The notes: generated by a model from the letters alone, not told the origin. Positions 25,301-32,870 are shown, counted from the stretch's first letter. The stretch is 64,000 nt of DNA from Molanna angustata (GCA_963576475.1 OY754967.1:23957914-24021913); one strand, 5' to 3'. Made by a program: numbers and translations.

Positions 25301-28151
25301 CACGCTGAGCAAACCCACAAATTTTCATTTCAATACCAAACATATTTTTTTTCAAAAAAAATTTTGGTGAGATATAGAATACATAAATTATAATGCATAA
25401 ACCTTTTCCAGTAGGAGCTGAACAAATTTCCAATGTTTCATCGCAATCGGACGATTGGTTTGGGAGTCCATATGCCATATCATCGTCATTGGCGCTACAG
25501 CCCTGTGTGGGCCCTGGCCTCCTCCAGAATCCTTCTCCAGCTGTCCCTGTCCTCCACCGCTCTCCTCCAGTTTACCATTCCGATTGCTCTCATGTCGTCC
25601 TCTGTATCGTCCAGCCATCTTAGCTTGGGCCTGCCTCTACTTCTTCTGACCCCTGGATTGGTATTAAGAACCTTTTTGGGGACACGATCATCATTCATCT
25701 GGCTGACATGTCCCAACCACTACAGTCTAAGTACTTTTATGACTTGTACAATGTTGGGTTCGTCATATAATGCCTGTAGTTTGTGATTATATCGCATCCT
25801 AAGTCCATTATCATTTACTGGGCCAAAAATCTTTCCCAGGATTTTCCTTTCAAATATCAAGAGCATATGCCATATACAAACAAATATATATACATCCATT
25901 TTTATATATATATAGATGACTTAAGTATAAGTATGAATTTTGAATGGGGCACTATATAAAATGACATAAGTCTGGCAGTCGCGGGCTCTTACACTATTAG
26001 AATTCAATACAACATAACAATTTAAATATAACTAATATAGTTATTAACTAATAAATGTATAGGTGCAAGTATTTCATAAGTGTAAGTTTCATTGTTTTGT
26101 CTGCATTGTAGATTTTTATGATCATGCAAGTACAGTTTTCTTATTTATTTTATAATTTTTACTTAATGTTTACTAAGTTAATGAGTGGGTTGTCATTGAT
26201 GATTCTCCATAGACTTTTATAGTGTGCATTATACCTTCATGTGTGCATCTATATTTAAGAATTTTTTAAATTTGTGTCAATAATATTACAATTTTTATTT
26301 ATTTTACAGGTTTATTGGAAGCATGGTGCTATTACTATCCCATCTCCTCCATTATCTCAGGTAAGGGAAAGGGTTCAGGAATCTCTGCGAACTCTGCGCC
26401 AGGACATAAAGAGGAATCTCAATCCAACACCTTATAAAGTAAGCCATTTTATCAAGATTAATTCCTAAATATTAGTCATCAAATAATTTTGACTTAAATT
26501 TAATAGCAAAATTAATTTTAGAGTACTATTTTTCTTCATCAATTACATAATATTATGTTAATTCTTATAACACATTTTTTCAGTGTTTTCGGTTTGTAGA
26601 ATTATGAGTAATTATTTTTCATTTGAATGTATAATCTCGAGAAACATTTGAAGTAATTAAGGTTAACATAAAGCGGCCTACAGACGACAAACTTGGTTGA
26701 CCACAATGTTTGTCAACCTTGTTGACAACAATGTTGAATAACGAACGGGAGGTTGACAACCAAGTTGATCAACATCATTTCCGATAATGTTTCTATTGAA
26801 TCAACAAGTTCATGCGTGAATCTTTTGTTTCAAGTGAATTTATAATTTATCTAAAGCGACTTTGTACTTTTTTGTTGTTTTTTGTTTCATATTAGTATAG
26901 CGTTTAGCATTAAAAATAATGAGCGAAGATTTTTTACTGTGCGTAGTCTTAAAATTTATTTAATATTTTAATTATTAAATATTTACATCAACAAATACCA
27001 ACAAAAAATAAAATAAATAAACAGGCAATAAATACACTGTGCAAGTTTAAACTTCTACATACTATAGGTACTTTATTGTTCCGTCGCGATCAAAAAATTG
27101 AAACATACTGAGATCAAGCTCCGCCCACTAAATATCAAACCGATTTGATATTGTCTCAACATTGTTGTCAACATGAAATATCAACCGCCAACATCAGCCG
27201 CCCACAGACGTTGGTTGGACGAAAATGGATTTCCACTCCTTTAACTTAAGAATCTTTTATTTGCCTTTTTATTCCACCTTTCCAGAAACGTCCAGCAGAT
27301 ATTGATATCTTATTATCATTTGGATAATCCTAACTTAAAATGAATTATCTTTTGATCACTTCGCCGTTATTAGATACTACTGTTTGACGCGCTATACAAA
27401 CAACATTATGTAAAAATATATAAATTAACACGTCATGAATTATTAATAATACATAATACTTGTTATGGAATAGTTCAAGGAAAATATTGTAGGAAACGAG
27501 TTTAATGGCGGCATATTCTTTTCTGTTCAATATAATGGATCATCAACATGTTTTACTCATCACTGGGTAGGTACTAGTAATAATATTGGAACCAGGAGCG
27601 TTATAAATATAATATTTAGCCTATATTTTATTATAATTTATTATATCTATCATAAGAGATTGAATATAATTGTTTTCTAATACGAATTTGTATTTTTTTT
27701 GTTTATATAATATAAATCGCTCGTTTGCGATAACAACAACATAAGTCAAAAAATCCGATGTTTGAGTTAATATGCAGAAATGTTGTGTTTATCAATATTA
27801 TAGTGAATATATGACAGTGAAACAATGACACATGTGCTGTTTCTTTCGCACTTATAGAGATATTGTACTGAGAATTGGAGACGACATGAATATTGATAAA
27901 CACAACATTTCTGACAATATTGTCGTCAACATGGCATGTTGGTCGTCAACCAAGTTGGTCGTGTGTAGGCCCCTTAATATATAGTTCTTCCTACTTTCAA
28001 AATTGTTTCATTTTTTTTTATTGTATCAAGTAAGTTGATATGTTGAAAATAATTATTACTTATTGTATTTTAGGTTGCTGTAAGTGATGATCTGTACACT
28101 TTTATCCATGATTTGTGGCTCCAGAATGCTCCCATTGGTGAACTCTCTTGA
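7054..28151 (+). CDS. NAPRT: Nicotinate phosphoribosyltransferase gene, 3' six exons (N-terminus outside window)
   Basis: The enzyme condenses nicotinate with PRPP, coupled to ATP hydrolysis, to give nicotinate mononucleotide, the first step of the Preiss-Handler NAD pathway in the cytosol. Joining 7054-7366, 12145-12410, 16395-16513, 18005-18166, 26310-26438 and 28074-28151 gives one open frame of about 354 residues ending in TGA at 28149-28151. Visible family motifs, in order, are [56 protein letters not shown] and GIGTHLVTC. Animal NAPRT is about 540 residues, so roughly 185-195 N-terminal residues are missing. No such exon is recognisable in 1-7053, so they probably lie upstream of the window. 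All introns are GT-AG. Introns are 4778, 3984, 1491, 8143 and 1635 bp and carry most of the mobile elements. No break is seen in the coding sequence. The family call is firm; exon borders rest on reading frame and homology. Confidence 0.93.
8619..8918 (-). CDS. Unassigned 99-residue frame with two CxxC pairs, antisense in NAPRT intron
   Basis: An ATG-to-TAG frame inside the first visible NAPRT intron, opposite strand. The composition is balanced for this AT-rich region, and it contains CGKC and CKFC pairs about 40 residues apart that could bind zinc. I do not recognise the family. It could be a small nested gene, an exon of one, a decayed retrocopy or chance. No promoter or neighbour supports expression. 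Confidence 0.25.
   Translation of the reverse strand: MLNMRMTVSMGDEFNSVSFILHCCWLISYFSKSRKKFLCTNPEQELCGKCIYWMSKTFSYHSVKNFILALKNIYFTSPTCKFCHQVFQKIYLKTYQDSV
9909..9960 (+). repeat. Short LINE/SINE 3'-tail relic
   Basis: It starts TATATCACTCG and continues through a GGTGGAA.GCC block to an A-rich end. It is the diverged counterpart of the 56-bp insertion at 32871-32926, so both appear to be 3' tails of one retroelement family. Confidence 0.5.
10204..11308 (-). mobile_element. mariner-family transposon (inactive)
   Basis: The terminal inverted repeats are GGTTGTCCGTAAAATAAG at 10206 and its mirror ending at about 11302, with TA at the outer borders (10204-10205 and 11307-11308). The left terminus may be a few bases shorter than the right. 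The interior carries a broken mariner transposase on the minus strand. The element sits in the NAPRT intron, opposite to the gene. Confidence 0.88.
10336..11143 (-). pseudogene. mariner transposase pseudogene
   Basis: It starts [20 protein letters not shown] at 11143 and continues through the helix-turn-helix region ([19 protein letters not shown]). An in-frame stop follows VRKWCE, another stop precedes VEAAML, and there is at least one frameshift between the block ending GETWAHYLK and the block with [11 protein letters not shown]. The C-terminal signature [13 protein letters not shown] corresponds to the family's YSPDLAPSDYHLF. Encoded by the element at 10204-11308, it cannot make an active protein. 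Confidence 0.88.
11309..12144. other. NAPRT intron sequence
   Basis: AT-rich intron remainder ending in the exon-b acceptor. Nothing else recognised. Confidence 0.45.
12145..12410 (+). CDS. NAPRT: NAPRT exon b
   Basis: The acceptor CTCACCAG ends at 12144. The first base completes the Arg codon (AG+G) and gives the family sequence DVKR-SGLLNF. The exon contains RIDSGDL, a conserved ligand-binding motif of this family, and [10 protein letters not shown]. It ends GIGTHL plus one base before the donor GTATGA at 12411. The exon starts downstream of the in-frame ATG at 12125, which lies inside the intron. Confidence 0.92.
12411..12632. other. NAPRT intron sequence
   Basis: Short AT-rich stretch between exon b and the Harbinger-like copy 4. 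Nothing recognised. Confidence 0.4.
12636..14550 (+). mobile_element. Harbinger-like non-autonomous element, copy 4, carrying a solo LTR
   Basis: Same orientation and sequence as copy 1, flanked by TAT at 12633-12635 and 14551-14553. Without the inserted 990-bp LTR and its 4-bp duplication the element is about 921 bp. An 11-bp loss near its right end lies between repeats of GTTAAACT. It lies in the intron after NAPRT exon b. Confidence 0.82.
12825..13814. mobile_element. Solo LTR (990 bp)
   Basis: A GC-richer block begins TG (12825) and ends CA (13813-13814), flanked by AACC at 12821-12824 and 13815-13818. The related copy 1 has a single AACC at 3365-3368 with no insertion, so the borders are exact. 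No gag-pol is present, as expected after LTR-LTR recombination. A 4-bp duplication suits a retrovirus-like LTR family; the lineage is not determined. AATAAA-type signals occur inside, for example near 13592. Confidence 0.78.
14576..14597 (-). other. GAAAC-associated hairpin (hammerhead-like remnant)
   Basis: The minus strand reads GGCAG, a short loop, CTGCC, then GAAAC. Stem II followed by GAAAC recalls the hammerhead motifs of Penelope-like elements. The full CUGANGA core is not present, so self-cleavage is unlikely. The sequence lies just outside Harbinger-like copy 4. Confidence 0.3.
14774..14985. repeat. Perfect 212-bp palindrome without spacer
   Basis: The two arms of 106 bases meet at 14879/14880 (CTAGCTTA/TAAGCTAG) and are exact reverse complements out to 14774 and 14985. 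The arms contain ATAGGCCTATTTCGCC and TTGTTAGGGCATTAA. No coding content. It could be a fold-back element, a head-to-head pair of element ends, or an artefact of sequencing or assembly. Confidence 0.95.
14986..15423. other. NAPRT intron sequence
   Basis: AT-rich intron DNA with no supported feature. Confidence 0.4.
15424..15556 (+). mobile_element. Small hairpin MITE, copy A
   Basis: The left end TTATCGGCAAATAACTTGA is mirrored, with small insertions, by CAAGTTATTTGACG...CGATAA. The core CGCAGAGCACAGATTTGT and a following T-tract match copy B at 17779 (CGCACAGAGCGCAAATTTGT). About 130 bp, no coding content. Confidence 0.65.
15557..16394. other. NAPRT intron sequence with Helitron-like fragment
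   Basis: About 16070-16150 contains AAAATCGGTTCAGCCGTTTA and GGAGGAGTTCAGTGACATAC followed by an AT-rich end. This phrase recurs in insect Helitron-type elements, by recollection. The rest is AT-rich without signal. Confidence 0.35.
16395..16513 (+). CDS. NAPRT: NAPRT exon c
   Basis: The acceptor TTTTCTAG ends at 16394. Two bases join the preceding G to make Val, followed by [16 protein letters not shown], the stretch that follows GIGTHLVT in the family. The exon is 119 bp (2 bases plus 39 codons), ends in phase 0 at IPGHKE, and is followed by the donor GTACTT. Confidence 0.9.
16634..17660. repeat. Dispersed repeat with AC-rich block
   Basis: An ACACAC-rich segment at 17394-17445 is followed by GTTCTACTCCGAATTCTGAG. 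The left part has, inverted, TTGGATCTCATGTGTTACATG. Both modules recur together at 61990-62160. The boundaries and class are unclear. It occupies most of the intron between NAPRT exons c and d. Confidence 0.45.
17779..17872 (+). mobile_element. Small hairpin MITE, copy B
   Basis: The terminal repeats are TATCAGCAAACTTCTTG (17781-17797) and GCAAGAAGTTTGCCGAC (17854-17870), with a core homologous to copy A. Confidence 0.65.
18005..18166 (+). CDS. NAPRT: NAPRT exon d
   Basis: The acceptor ATTTCAG ends at 18004. Exactly 54 codons follow in phase 0: [16 protein letters not shown] through [12 protein letters not shown] to VEKLYK. The donor is AAG/GTATTC at 18167. The segment matches the C-terminal domain of animal NAPRT. 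Confidence 0.9.
18167..18816. other. NAPRT intron sequence
   Basis: AT-rich intron DNA. A TGGAACATG repeat near 18417-18440 is the only local structure seen. Confidence 0.4.
18817..19064 (+). mobile_element. Helitron-like terminal fragment
   Basis: CTACTAGTAAAACCCGGCAG at 18820 with a short hairpin GGCAG...CTGCC resembles the end of insect Helitron-type elements. It is followed by imperfect repeats of TTCATTCCCTTCTGTCCC. Further similar material is at 25080-25470, beyond the LINE. The class call is tentative. Confidence 0.35.
19065..19183 (+). mobile_element. SINE family 1, 5'-truncated copy
   Basis: It starts within the B-box side of the tRNA-like head (TCCTGCCTCGACC) and continues through the family body and AACAAGGACATATTC to an A-rich tail. 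Confidence 0.8.
19434..23075 (-). CDS. LINE ORF2: endonuclease, reverse transcriptase, RNase H
   Basis: ORF2 nicks target DNA and copies the element RNA at the nick. The chosen start, [12 protein letters not shown], gives 1213 residues and overlaps the ORF1 end by 20 bases in another frame; an upstream ATG at 23129 adds 18 residues that do not look like the family. APE-type endonuclease: QINLHH, QEPW (about 34), [13 protein letters not shown] (about 135), SDH (about 207). [32 protein letters not shown] (about 642), YADD (about 670). RNase H: FFTDGSK (about 933), [27 protein letters not shown]-terminal C-x2-C...H-x3-C cluster is at about 1148-1168. All catalytic residues visible are kept. RNase H plus overlapping ORFs points to the R1/LOA/I group. 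Confidence 0.95.
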   Translation of the reverse strand: MKVVQINLHHSKAASAALLLRLLEKGEDVVLAQEPWVVKNLVAGLKSKDYRIFYTNNNGKPRSCILIKKELNAFKVSEFCNEDITVLAVELQSHTIWLISAYLAHDHEEPPPPGILKQAIHRAEDDRIPVVTGADANAHHTIWGSTDTNERGELLFEYILSNNLEICNIGNTPTFITAIRREVLDITIANEYAAQYVKEWKVSADHSFSDHQYIEFNLNFQKPDKVMYSNRRNTQWGKYNTVLSEFLSEIPTKPSTTEELDNMVKTLTNACNQATRESCPVRIAKGRKRPPWWTEEIIALRRECRKLFNLAKKTNEWETYKASQRVFKSKVKTAKRTSWEDFCTKIETIPEGNRIRKILATDPEMPEYIKENDGSWTSSSSETLELLTETHFPGCKLDMPRETVRPIRGAQTHLQREGMPETTNQTRKQKNSQKLFNTEMIAWAIYEFEPYKSPGPDGIIPAELQAASETVIPWLGIIFEACIELCYTPKLWREVKVVFIPKGGRTSNNTSKDFRPISISSFVLKTLERLIETRIRGKIEPSKWSESQHAYSKGKSVETALHTLIHRIEKSMKYKEYTLVSFLDIEGAFNNIKYETMTQSLRKLGIETSLIEFIDNMLRNRVINSELGGSKIKRYPVKGTPQGGVLSPLLWNLALNKLLMELDDTGVGVIAYADDLAIAVSGKILNILSSLLQRALDRITQWCKNSGLGVNPKKTELILFTNKRVIPAFTLPTLEGVTLEISAQAKYLGLILDRKLSWKPNTQERVRKATNALYTCRKIVGKRWGLHPNITHWMYKAVIRPVMMYGVVVWWHCLKKGVHLKELAKVQRLAEVTTTGCLRTTPSKALDTILHLMPLDLLGKQMATKAAIRMNCVNPWRETHIGHSMVLQEFKKPSEGIDYVIPKPFFENRFSTQIPSREMWKENLIRHDEAQVFFTDGSKLEGKVGGGVFSEQLNINISFRLPDHCSVFQAEILAIQEAVEWIQGNAVSNSIVRILTDSQAAIKALKGVSTTSRVALNCRNILNGVAERFNLQIMWVPGHSNIAGNCRADELARAGTLLSLDNIKHRPGVPMATCKLRVREKIIACADQRWSEESTCSIARQTWPKYDLRRTREILSFRRDSLARVISVLTGHWVIGKHARRLGLEAYDYCRACQDEEEEETVVHFLCHCPALSRIRRGSLGSFFYDDLIDIASADIADIMTFISRSGWFRGDE
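23056..24459 (-). CDS. LINE ORF1 RNA-binding protein (DUF4780-like)
   Basis: A 467-residue frame upstream of ORF2, presumably the RNA-binding and particle protein of the element. The N-terminal 170 residues are basic, Ser/Pro-rich and carry a duplicated GGPRxxxxGGS module ([13 protein letters not shown] and [13 protein letters not shown]). A globular block follows at about 175-350 ([15 protein letters not shown], then [20 protein letters not shown], then RAWIPEIP). This resembles the DUF4780 domain of insect LINE ORF1 proteins, a resemblance from memory. The C-terminal 110 residues are acidic with a duplicated [19 protein letters not shown] motif. No CCHC knuckles are seen. The last 20 bases overlap the ORF2 start, so ORF2 is probably translated by reinitiation. 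Confidence 0.85.
   Translation of the reverse strand: MNSNKPKNPLPPSSSRKGGPRLAYTGGSLSTAAGDNTATPARMGGPRPVCKGGSQTTIEASKAVKPRSDAKRTTSKRVNPSLLRYRERRKAQRLVGRLGRILEKDLTKEEADSLKWAKEFLKKREETGPSPPSSASNKPLGETKRQRSGEGPQSMAKKPKQELPPSNRSRPYSEAAKDFITWAVIDRSVPDGSISPSNWKKVTEALYRVYIEVIDDNPGPVPLCKDAGWYQGGIKLIAGRDQRSADLYKLAVSKIGEVWPGARIEAVPKDLIPNRPRSRAWIPEIPADPKKILELIQRSNPHLPTQDWKVAKVGEVQGNTRNALIILNEESLAPLEKTRGEIGYGFDVITLRVYKKDSKASSIIKNPPEPSCPSSLPITEVMDEKQNPLEPSSPTLLPITEVIDDMDVDGGEPSKGDTYLERDFDLIQVQASTSGALRKVGAIDVESPDISSDEGEEGRLLHESGSD
24460..24978 (-). promoter_or_regulatory. LINE 5' leader and probable internal promoter
   Basis: A GC-rich 519-bp leader lies between the element's 5' border and the ORF1 ATG. 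In this LINE group the leader normally holds an internal promoter. No specific box is asserted here. Confidence 0.5.
25080..25470. repeat. Diverged tandem repeat, about 105 bp period
   Basis: About four imperfect copies contain an AAATAGATAGTTTTTGTAAA-like block, TTGTGCGAGATATTAAAT, AAACCTTCTCATGTGC and a CCCACAAATTTTCATTTC-like block. Such minisatellites are common inside Helitron-type elements. It may belong with the fragment at 18817. Confidence 0.5.
25495..25868 (-). pseudogene. RTE-like LINE C-terminal fragment
   Basis: The minus strand reads [23 protein letters not shown], an in-frame TAG, then [29 protein letters not shown] and [14 protein letters not shown]. This is the typical tail after the RT domain of RTE-like elements. 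5'-truncated, with one nonsense codon. Confidence 0.82.
25869..26309. other. NAPRT intron sequence
   Basis: AT-rich intron DNA leading to exon e. A CATCCATTTTTATATATA phrase near 25890 repeats one near 19252, on the other side of the LINE. Confidence 0.4.
26310..26438 (+). CDS. NAPRT: NAPRT exon e
   Basis: The acceptor TTTTACAG ends at 26309. There are 43 codons in phase 0, including VYWKHG and [19 protein letters not shown], and the donor is AAA/GTAAGC at 26439. An internal TCTCAG/GTAAGG at 26358-26363 looks like a second donor, but using it would drop conserved residues and is not favoured. Confidence 0.9.
26671..27974. mobile_element. TIR element with repeated GTTGAC motifs
   Basis: The left end AAGCGGCCTACAGACGAC (26671) is mirrored at the right by AAGGGGCCTACACACGAC (ending 27974), both followed by AACTTGGTTGAC. 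The subterminal regions repeat GTTGAC/GTCAAC and AACATTGTTG motifs. A second end-like block near 27150-27225 suggests nesting or an internal duplication. No transposase frame; non-autonomous. It sits in the last NAPRT intron. Confidence 0.68.
27775..27913. repeat. 25-bp perfect inverted repeat
   Basis: Positions 27775-27799 and 27889-27913 are exact reverse complements (CAGAAATGTTGTGTTTATCA-type arm), 89 bases apart, inside the TIR element. Confidence 0.9.
28074..28151 (+). CDS. NAPRT: NAPRT terminal exon
   Basis: The acceptor TATTTTAG ends at 28073. 25 codons ([18 protein letters not shown], then APIGELS) are followed by TGA. The ending fits the family's short C-terminal tail. Confidence 0.88.
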   Translation, partial: VAVSDDLYTFIHDLWLQNAPIGELS

Positions 28152-31100
28152 GATTATAGTGTTGAATTACTTTGAGCTGTTTGAATTATCTTCAAGAAGA
28201 AGGTTATTGTATGCTTTCTTCCATCCAAAAAGGAAAATCATCAAAGATGAAGTCTTGATATTTGTGTTAAGAAATAACATTATAAACCCCTGAATCATTT
28301 AACGATTCACAAAGGGACTTACTTTATTTTTCCTATGAATTAATTTAGGAAATTTAATTTTTTATTTGAATTATTCAGAAACATTCTGTTTTATTGATTT
28401 TATTAATGTAGAGTGTTCAAATGTATAAAAACTAATACACATTTGAATAAATAGAATGCTTGTATAATATGTTATAAATCTTCACATTATAAAAAAAAAT
28501 GATTATTTTTTATATCCTTTTTGATTTGTATCTAATATAGACATTGCATTATTGTAACTCTACCTACATATTTATATTTTTTTAATTTTGCATAATGATG
28601 AAATATATTATTTGTTTCAATTATCATTATTTATATTGATATTTTGAAGTCGAATATTTTTATAGTTGCAAATACGCAAACATTGGATTTTTCCTGTCAG
28701 GAGTCTATGGTATTTTATGTAAAAAAAAATTGTCATAAGCTCTGTAGGTGCCTTGAGTTCCTGGCTTTCCAATAATATTCCATCTTTGTCTCTATTGAGG
28801 TGTTAAAAGTATTGTCATTAAAAAAGACATTTTGAAGGTTTATATATAACAAGCATTCAATGACATTCTGAATAGTATAGGATATTTTCTTTTTGTAAGT
28901 TTTTATTATCGTGTTTTTTTATTTTGATGTCATTATTATGGAGTTTTAAGGATGATTTTAGGATGGATATTTTTAACACTTGTTGAAAATTTTGTATCTT
29001 TAATTACGTGCAAGTTAGTTTTTGAGATAATTTATTGTTTTGTTTTTTTTTAGGATTAGAAATTTTTAGGTATTATTAAATAGGTATATTGTTTTTATAT
29101 TATTTCACAGTTTTGTTTTAGTTTCTTTTGTGAAATATTTTTGTAGTATTAATTGTATTTGGGGTGTCATTGCAATAATTGTCATTTCTAAGGATGACAA
29201 TATAAGATTTGAAGTTTTAAATTATTTGTTGGGAATTGAAAATTCAAAAATATATCTTTTGTTTAGTTATCTGTTTTTTTCTCAAATAATATTTCGCATT
29301 AAGAGCTTTTATTCCTTATATGTATAGTTGTTTGTTTTTTTATGTTGTTTTGTTAATTTTATACAAAACCAATTGTTTTATTATCACAATAATTTGGTTT
29401 TTTATTCCTGCTCTTTTCTTATTTCAAATAGTCAGGTTGTTCTCAGGTTTCAGGTTGTTAAACAAGAAAATAATTATATTTATTTTATAAAATTAAACTT
29501 TACTGTTTATATTTTATATACTTAATATAAAATATATTACGCTGTATACAAATAAATATATTTTAAAAAATAATAAAGTACAATTTTTACATACTTAAAG
29601 AACCCCATAATATATTTTATGAAAGTTGTTGTTTTTACAGTTTATCATTATTTTTAAAATATCTGATATCAATATACACTGTATTTTTACGAATCAATAA
29701 TTTGCATTTATTAGTTAGATATAAATAGTAATAATTTTTTATATGACAGGATGCCTTTTTGAAAAATGAAACATTTGATTGTTTTAGAACCATGTAGGTA
29801 TGTACCTATTTGTTACTTGTCAATAAATTATTAACAACTCTTGAATGCATAAAAGCCATAATAGATGTCTTATGTAATTTATTATAACTCTAATTAATAA
29901 TTTTAACCTATTGAATAAAAATATAACATGTAAATTTAAGTGGTAAAAACCATGGCATGCATAACTTAAATAGATTAATAAAACATCATAGAACCACTCT
30001 GAAGATTTTTTATTCTAAGAATAATTCTAAAATAACATGCTCTTGATAGTATAGATTATGATTCATTGTTACCCAATGATCAAATTTACATGCATAAATA
30101 TAACACATTGTAATCAATTTTTGTATTATTAACTTATATGTCTGAACGAACAAATTTGTGTAACACTGTCAATAATATGTATGAATATTCACATATTTTA
30201 AAGTATTTTGTTATTTTCAAATTGGATAAATAAAATGTGAAGTTATTTTGCAAATAACATATATGGCACACGTAATTCAGTTGACACTTTCACTCTTGAG
30301 TCTCAGTTCTCTGGCCACAGATCTTACACGATCTTGTATGCATGAATTTGTGAGTCGAATCAATACATCTCGAATATATTGTTTGTATTTTTAATCAGAT
30401 TAATATTTAACATATACATACCATATAGTTGCCTGATAATTAATACCAAAAAAAATATTCATTTTCACACAATAATTATGGTATATTTAAATTTTCTATC
30501 TCTATTCTAGTACCTACACATTTTGTGTTATGTGTTAATATTGAAATATGTAATATGTTTGTAATGTTTTCATCACATACGTACTAGCACAAAAAATTGG
30601 AAATCTCCCAATAAAGTATTTTAAGTCAACAAAGCACAGATTTACCTATACCTATTGCTATGAATACTAGATACATACATATTATTTATTAACTGAAAGA
30701 TAAGTGGAAAATATAATATAAATACATATACAACATATTATGTAATTATTTTTTACTAATTGTATACAAAATGTTTATTTATCAATAGATAGAATAAGGT
30801 TCACATGCCATTTTGTTTTGTAAATTTTCATTTATCTTTAACACATTCACTGCTGTTTCTTTTTTCCAAGAGTTCCTTTTTTTGTGAAAACAACCAAAAT
30901 TACAAAATATGTATGAAAAATTCTTTGCATAGAATTATAAGGTACAGAAGCCGCGTGCAATATAAATTTCGAATTCAAATGTATGACAAGTTTTATTTAC
31001 ATGTGTGTGTGTGAGGCGGTAGATCGGTAATCGAATCGGTAGGTGTACGTATACTGCATAGAAAAGAGATTTTACGTGTACTACTATGTGTTCTATGACT

Positions 31101-31757
31101 GTATTGACGGCCGGGCGAGTGAAACTCAGAACATTGTTCTTAGTTTTAGTTGTCATACTTTGATTGCGCTGACTAGGTATCTGTATCATATATAATCTAA
31201 GATTCTTTGTTTTATTAATAAATGGATGGATGTGATTACTTACATTCCAATATTTGCATTATTTTCTATTTTCAATACGATAATTTATTTTCGAATGTGT
31301 TTTTGATTTATTAAATAAAATTGTACATAATAATATTTGTCAAGGGTAGATAAATGATTAATATATTTGAATATCATGTTGAAATTATGAATTTATTCTG
31401 TGTGAATTTATTTTTATTCATCTCATAATTTAAACACCATTGTACTAAAATTTACATTTTTCAACCAATTTCCGATGGTGTCGATCTATATCATAAATTT
31501 TTCAAATGCTTTTTTTCACCAAACACACAAGATGTTTAGTTACATATAAATAAATAATATACACTTTCTTGCACCCTGCGCAAGTGATGAATTTATTCTT
31601 TTTTATGCTAAGAAAACATACGAGGATATATCGGTACTTAAAAATACATTTGTGACTGTCTGTTTAAGTAATTGGAAGTTATTTTTTCTAATATGTATTA
31701 CTAAGTTCTCATTGTGAATTTAATGAAATATCAGAAGTAACCATATTTTTGGTAATT
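28152..31757. other. NAPRT 3' region and AT-rich intergenic DNA
   Basis: Contains the NAPRT 3' UTR and then gene-free AT-rich sequence. The block 28673-28773 shares modules with 63604-63700. No further coding evidence; the short frames are Phe/Ile/Tyr-rich and look accidental. Confidence 0.5.
28446..28451 (+). promoter_or_regulatory. Candidate NAPRT polyadenylation signal
   Basis: This is the first AATAAA downstream of the NAPRT stop, about 295 bases after it. The surrounding 3' region is very AT-rich and has other AATAAA copies (for example near 29571), so the site used is not certain. Confidence 0.4.
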
Positions 31758-32276
31758 GTTTACAAAGTACTGTCCCTCGCCGATCGCAATAATTTTTATA
31801 TCAATAGATAGATAAACGCATGTTTATTACGGAAAAATAAAAACTTTTGGCGGTAAGGCTTTAAAAAATAAAATAAAATTGCGGAAAACGTATGAAGTGG
31901 TTTTCTGACTCTACTCATATTTCCGAAATTCACCACAAGACTTGAACACTAGCAAAAAACAATTATATTACAATATTTATACCATGAGTGAGATTGTGGC
32001 AAATTGCGATTGTATATTGTTTATAATTTGCTTTCAAAACGCTAGTAGTTTGGAGGCAAAATGAACCTGGCGGAGAGTTTCGGAAATTCAAATTGTATCA
32101 GAAAATTAACAAATTATAATGGATTTGTCCATACATTTTTAATAAGTTTATTTATTTTTTTATAATTTTTTAATGCCTTACCGCCAAAAGTTTTTATTTT
32201 TCCCGTAATATATACACGTTTATCGATCTATTGATATAAAAATTATTGCCATTGGCGAGGGATAGTACTTGTAAAC
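31758..32276. mobile_element. Non-autonomous TIR element with long (about 100 bp) inverted repeats
   Basis: The left GTTTACAAAGTACTGTCCC and right inverse GTTTACAAGTACTATCCC continue through CTCGCC..., TTTATATCAATAGAT and AAAACTTTTGGCGGTAAGGC on both sides. About 519 bp in total, with no coding capacity. No clear target duplication. Confidence 0.75.
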
Positions 32277-32631
32277 TTTTTTAAAATAAATGCAGTATGG
32301 TGGGATTAGAGATGAATTAATATAAACCCATTTTTAACTTTTTACCATCATCATGTATTTAAACCAAAAAGCTACAACCACCATAGACTACACAAAACAA
32401 AATACAGACATTAATACAATTGTATTGTTAATTATAGGCATATCTAACACAGTAGTTAAGAAAAATCATAAACATATACTGTTCACAGAGTACAAAAATA
32501 ACAAACAAAATTAAAACGTTTCAAGTTACTCGAAATTGGAGGTTATGTATTTTAGAACAAAACCAGAGGTACAACAAAAAGAAAACAACCCATAGACATA
32601 ACCATAGAAAGAAATATAATTGAATATCAAC

Positions 32632-32690
32632 ACTCTCTCCTAATTCTACAAATAATTATAATACAAGGTTCTCAATTCTACAAAAAAAGT
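32632..32690 (-). other. copia 3' polypurine tract and LTR start
   Basis: Reading the minus strand, the RNase H tail (NEQLGDIMTKALALNK) is followed by a short spacer, GGAGAGAG and then TGTTGATATTC. This is the canonical junction of plus-strand primer and 3' LTR. The LTR's far end is not identified. Confidence 0.5.
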
Positions 32691-32870
32691 TCACACATGT
32701 ACTAGATTCAATTTTTTCACAAAAATGAACTAACTTATTCAAAGCCAAAGCCTTAGTCATTATATCACCCAACTGCTCATTAGACTAAGACCCGAATGCA
32801 CAGTCCTAGGTACCTAAATACTAACTCGTAACCTCACCAGAGTATTTAGTATTCTTAAGTTAGCAATTGC

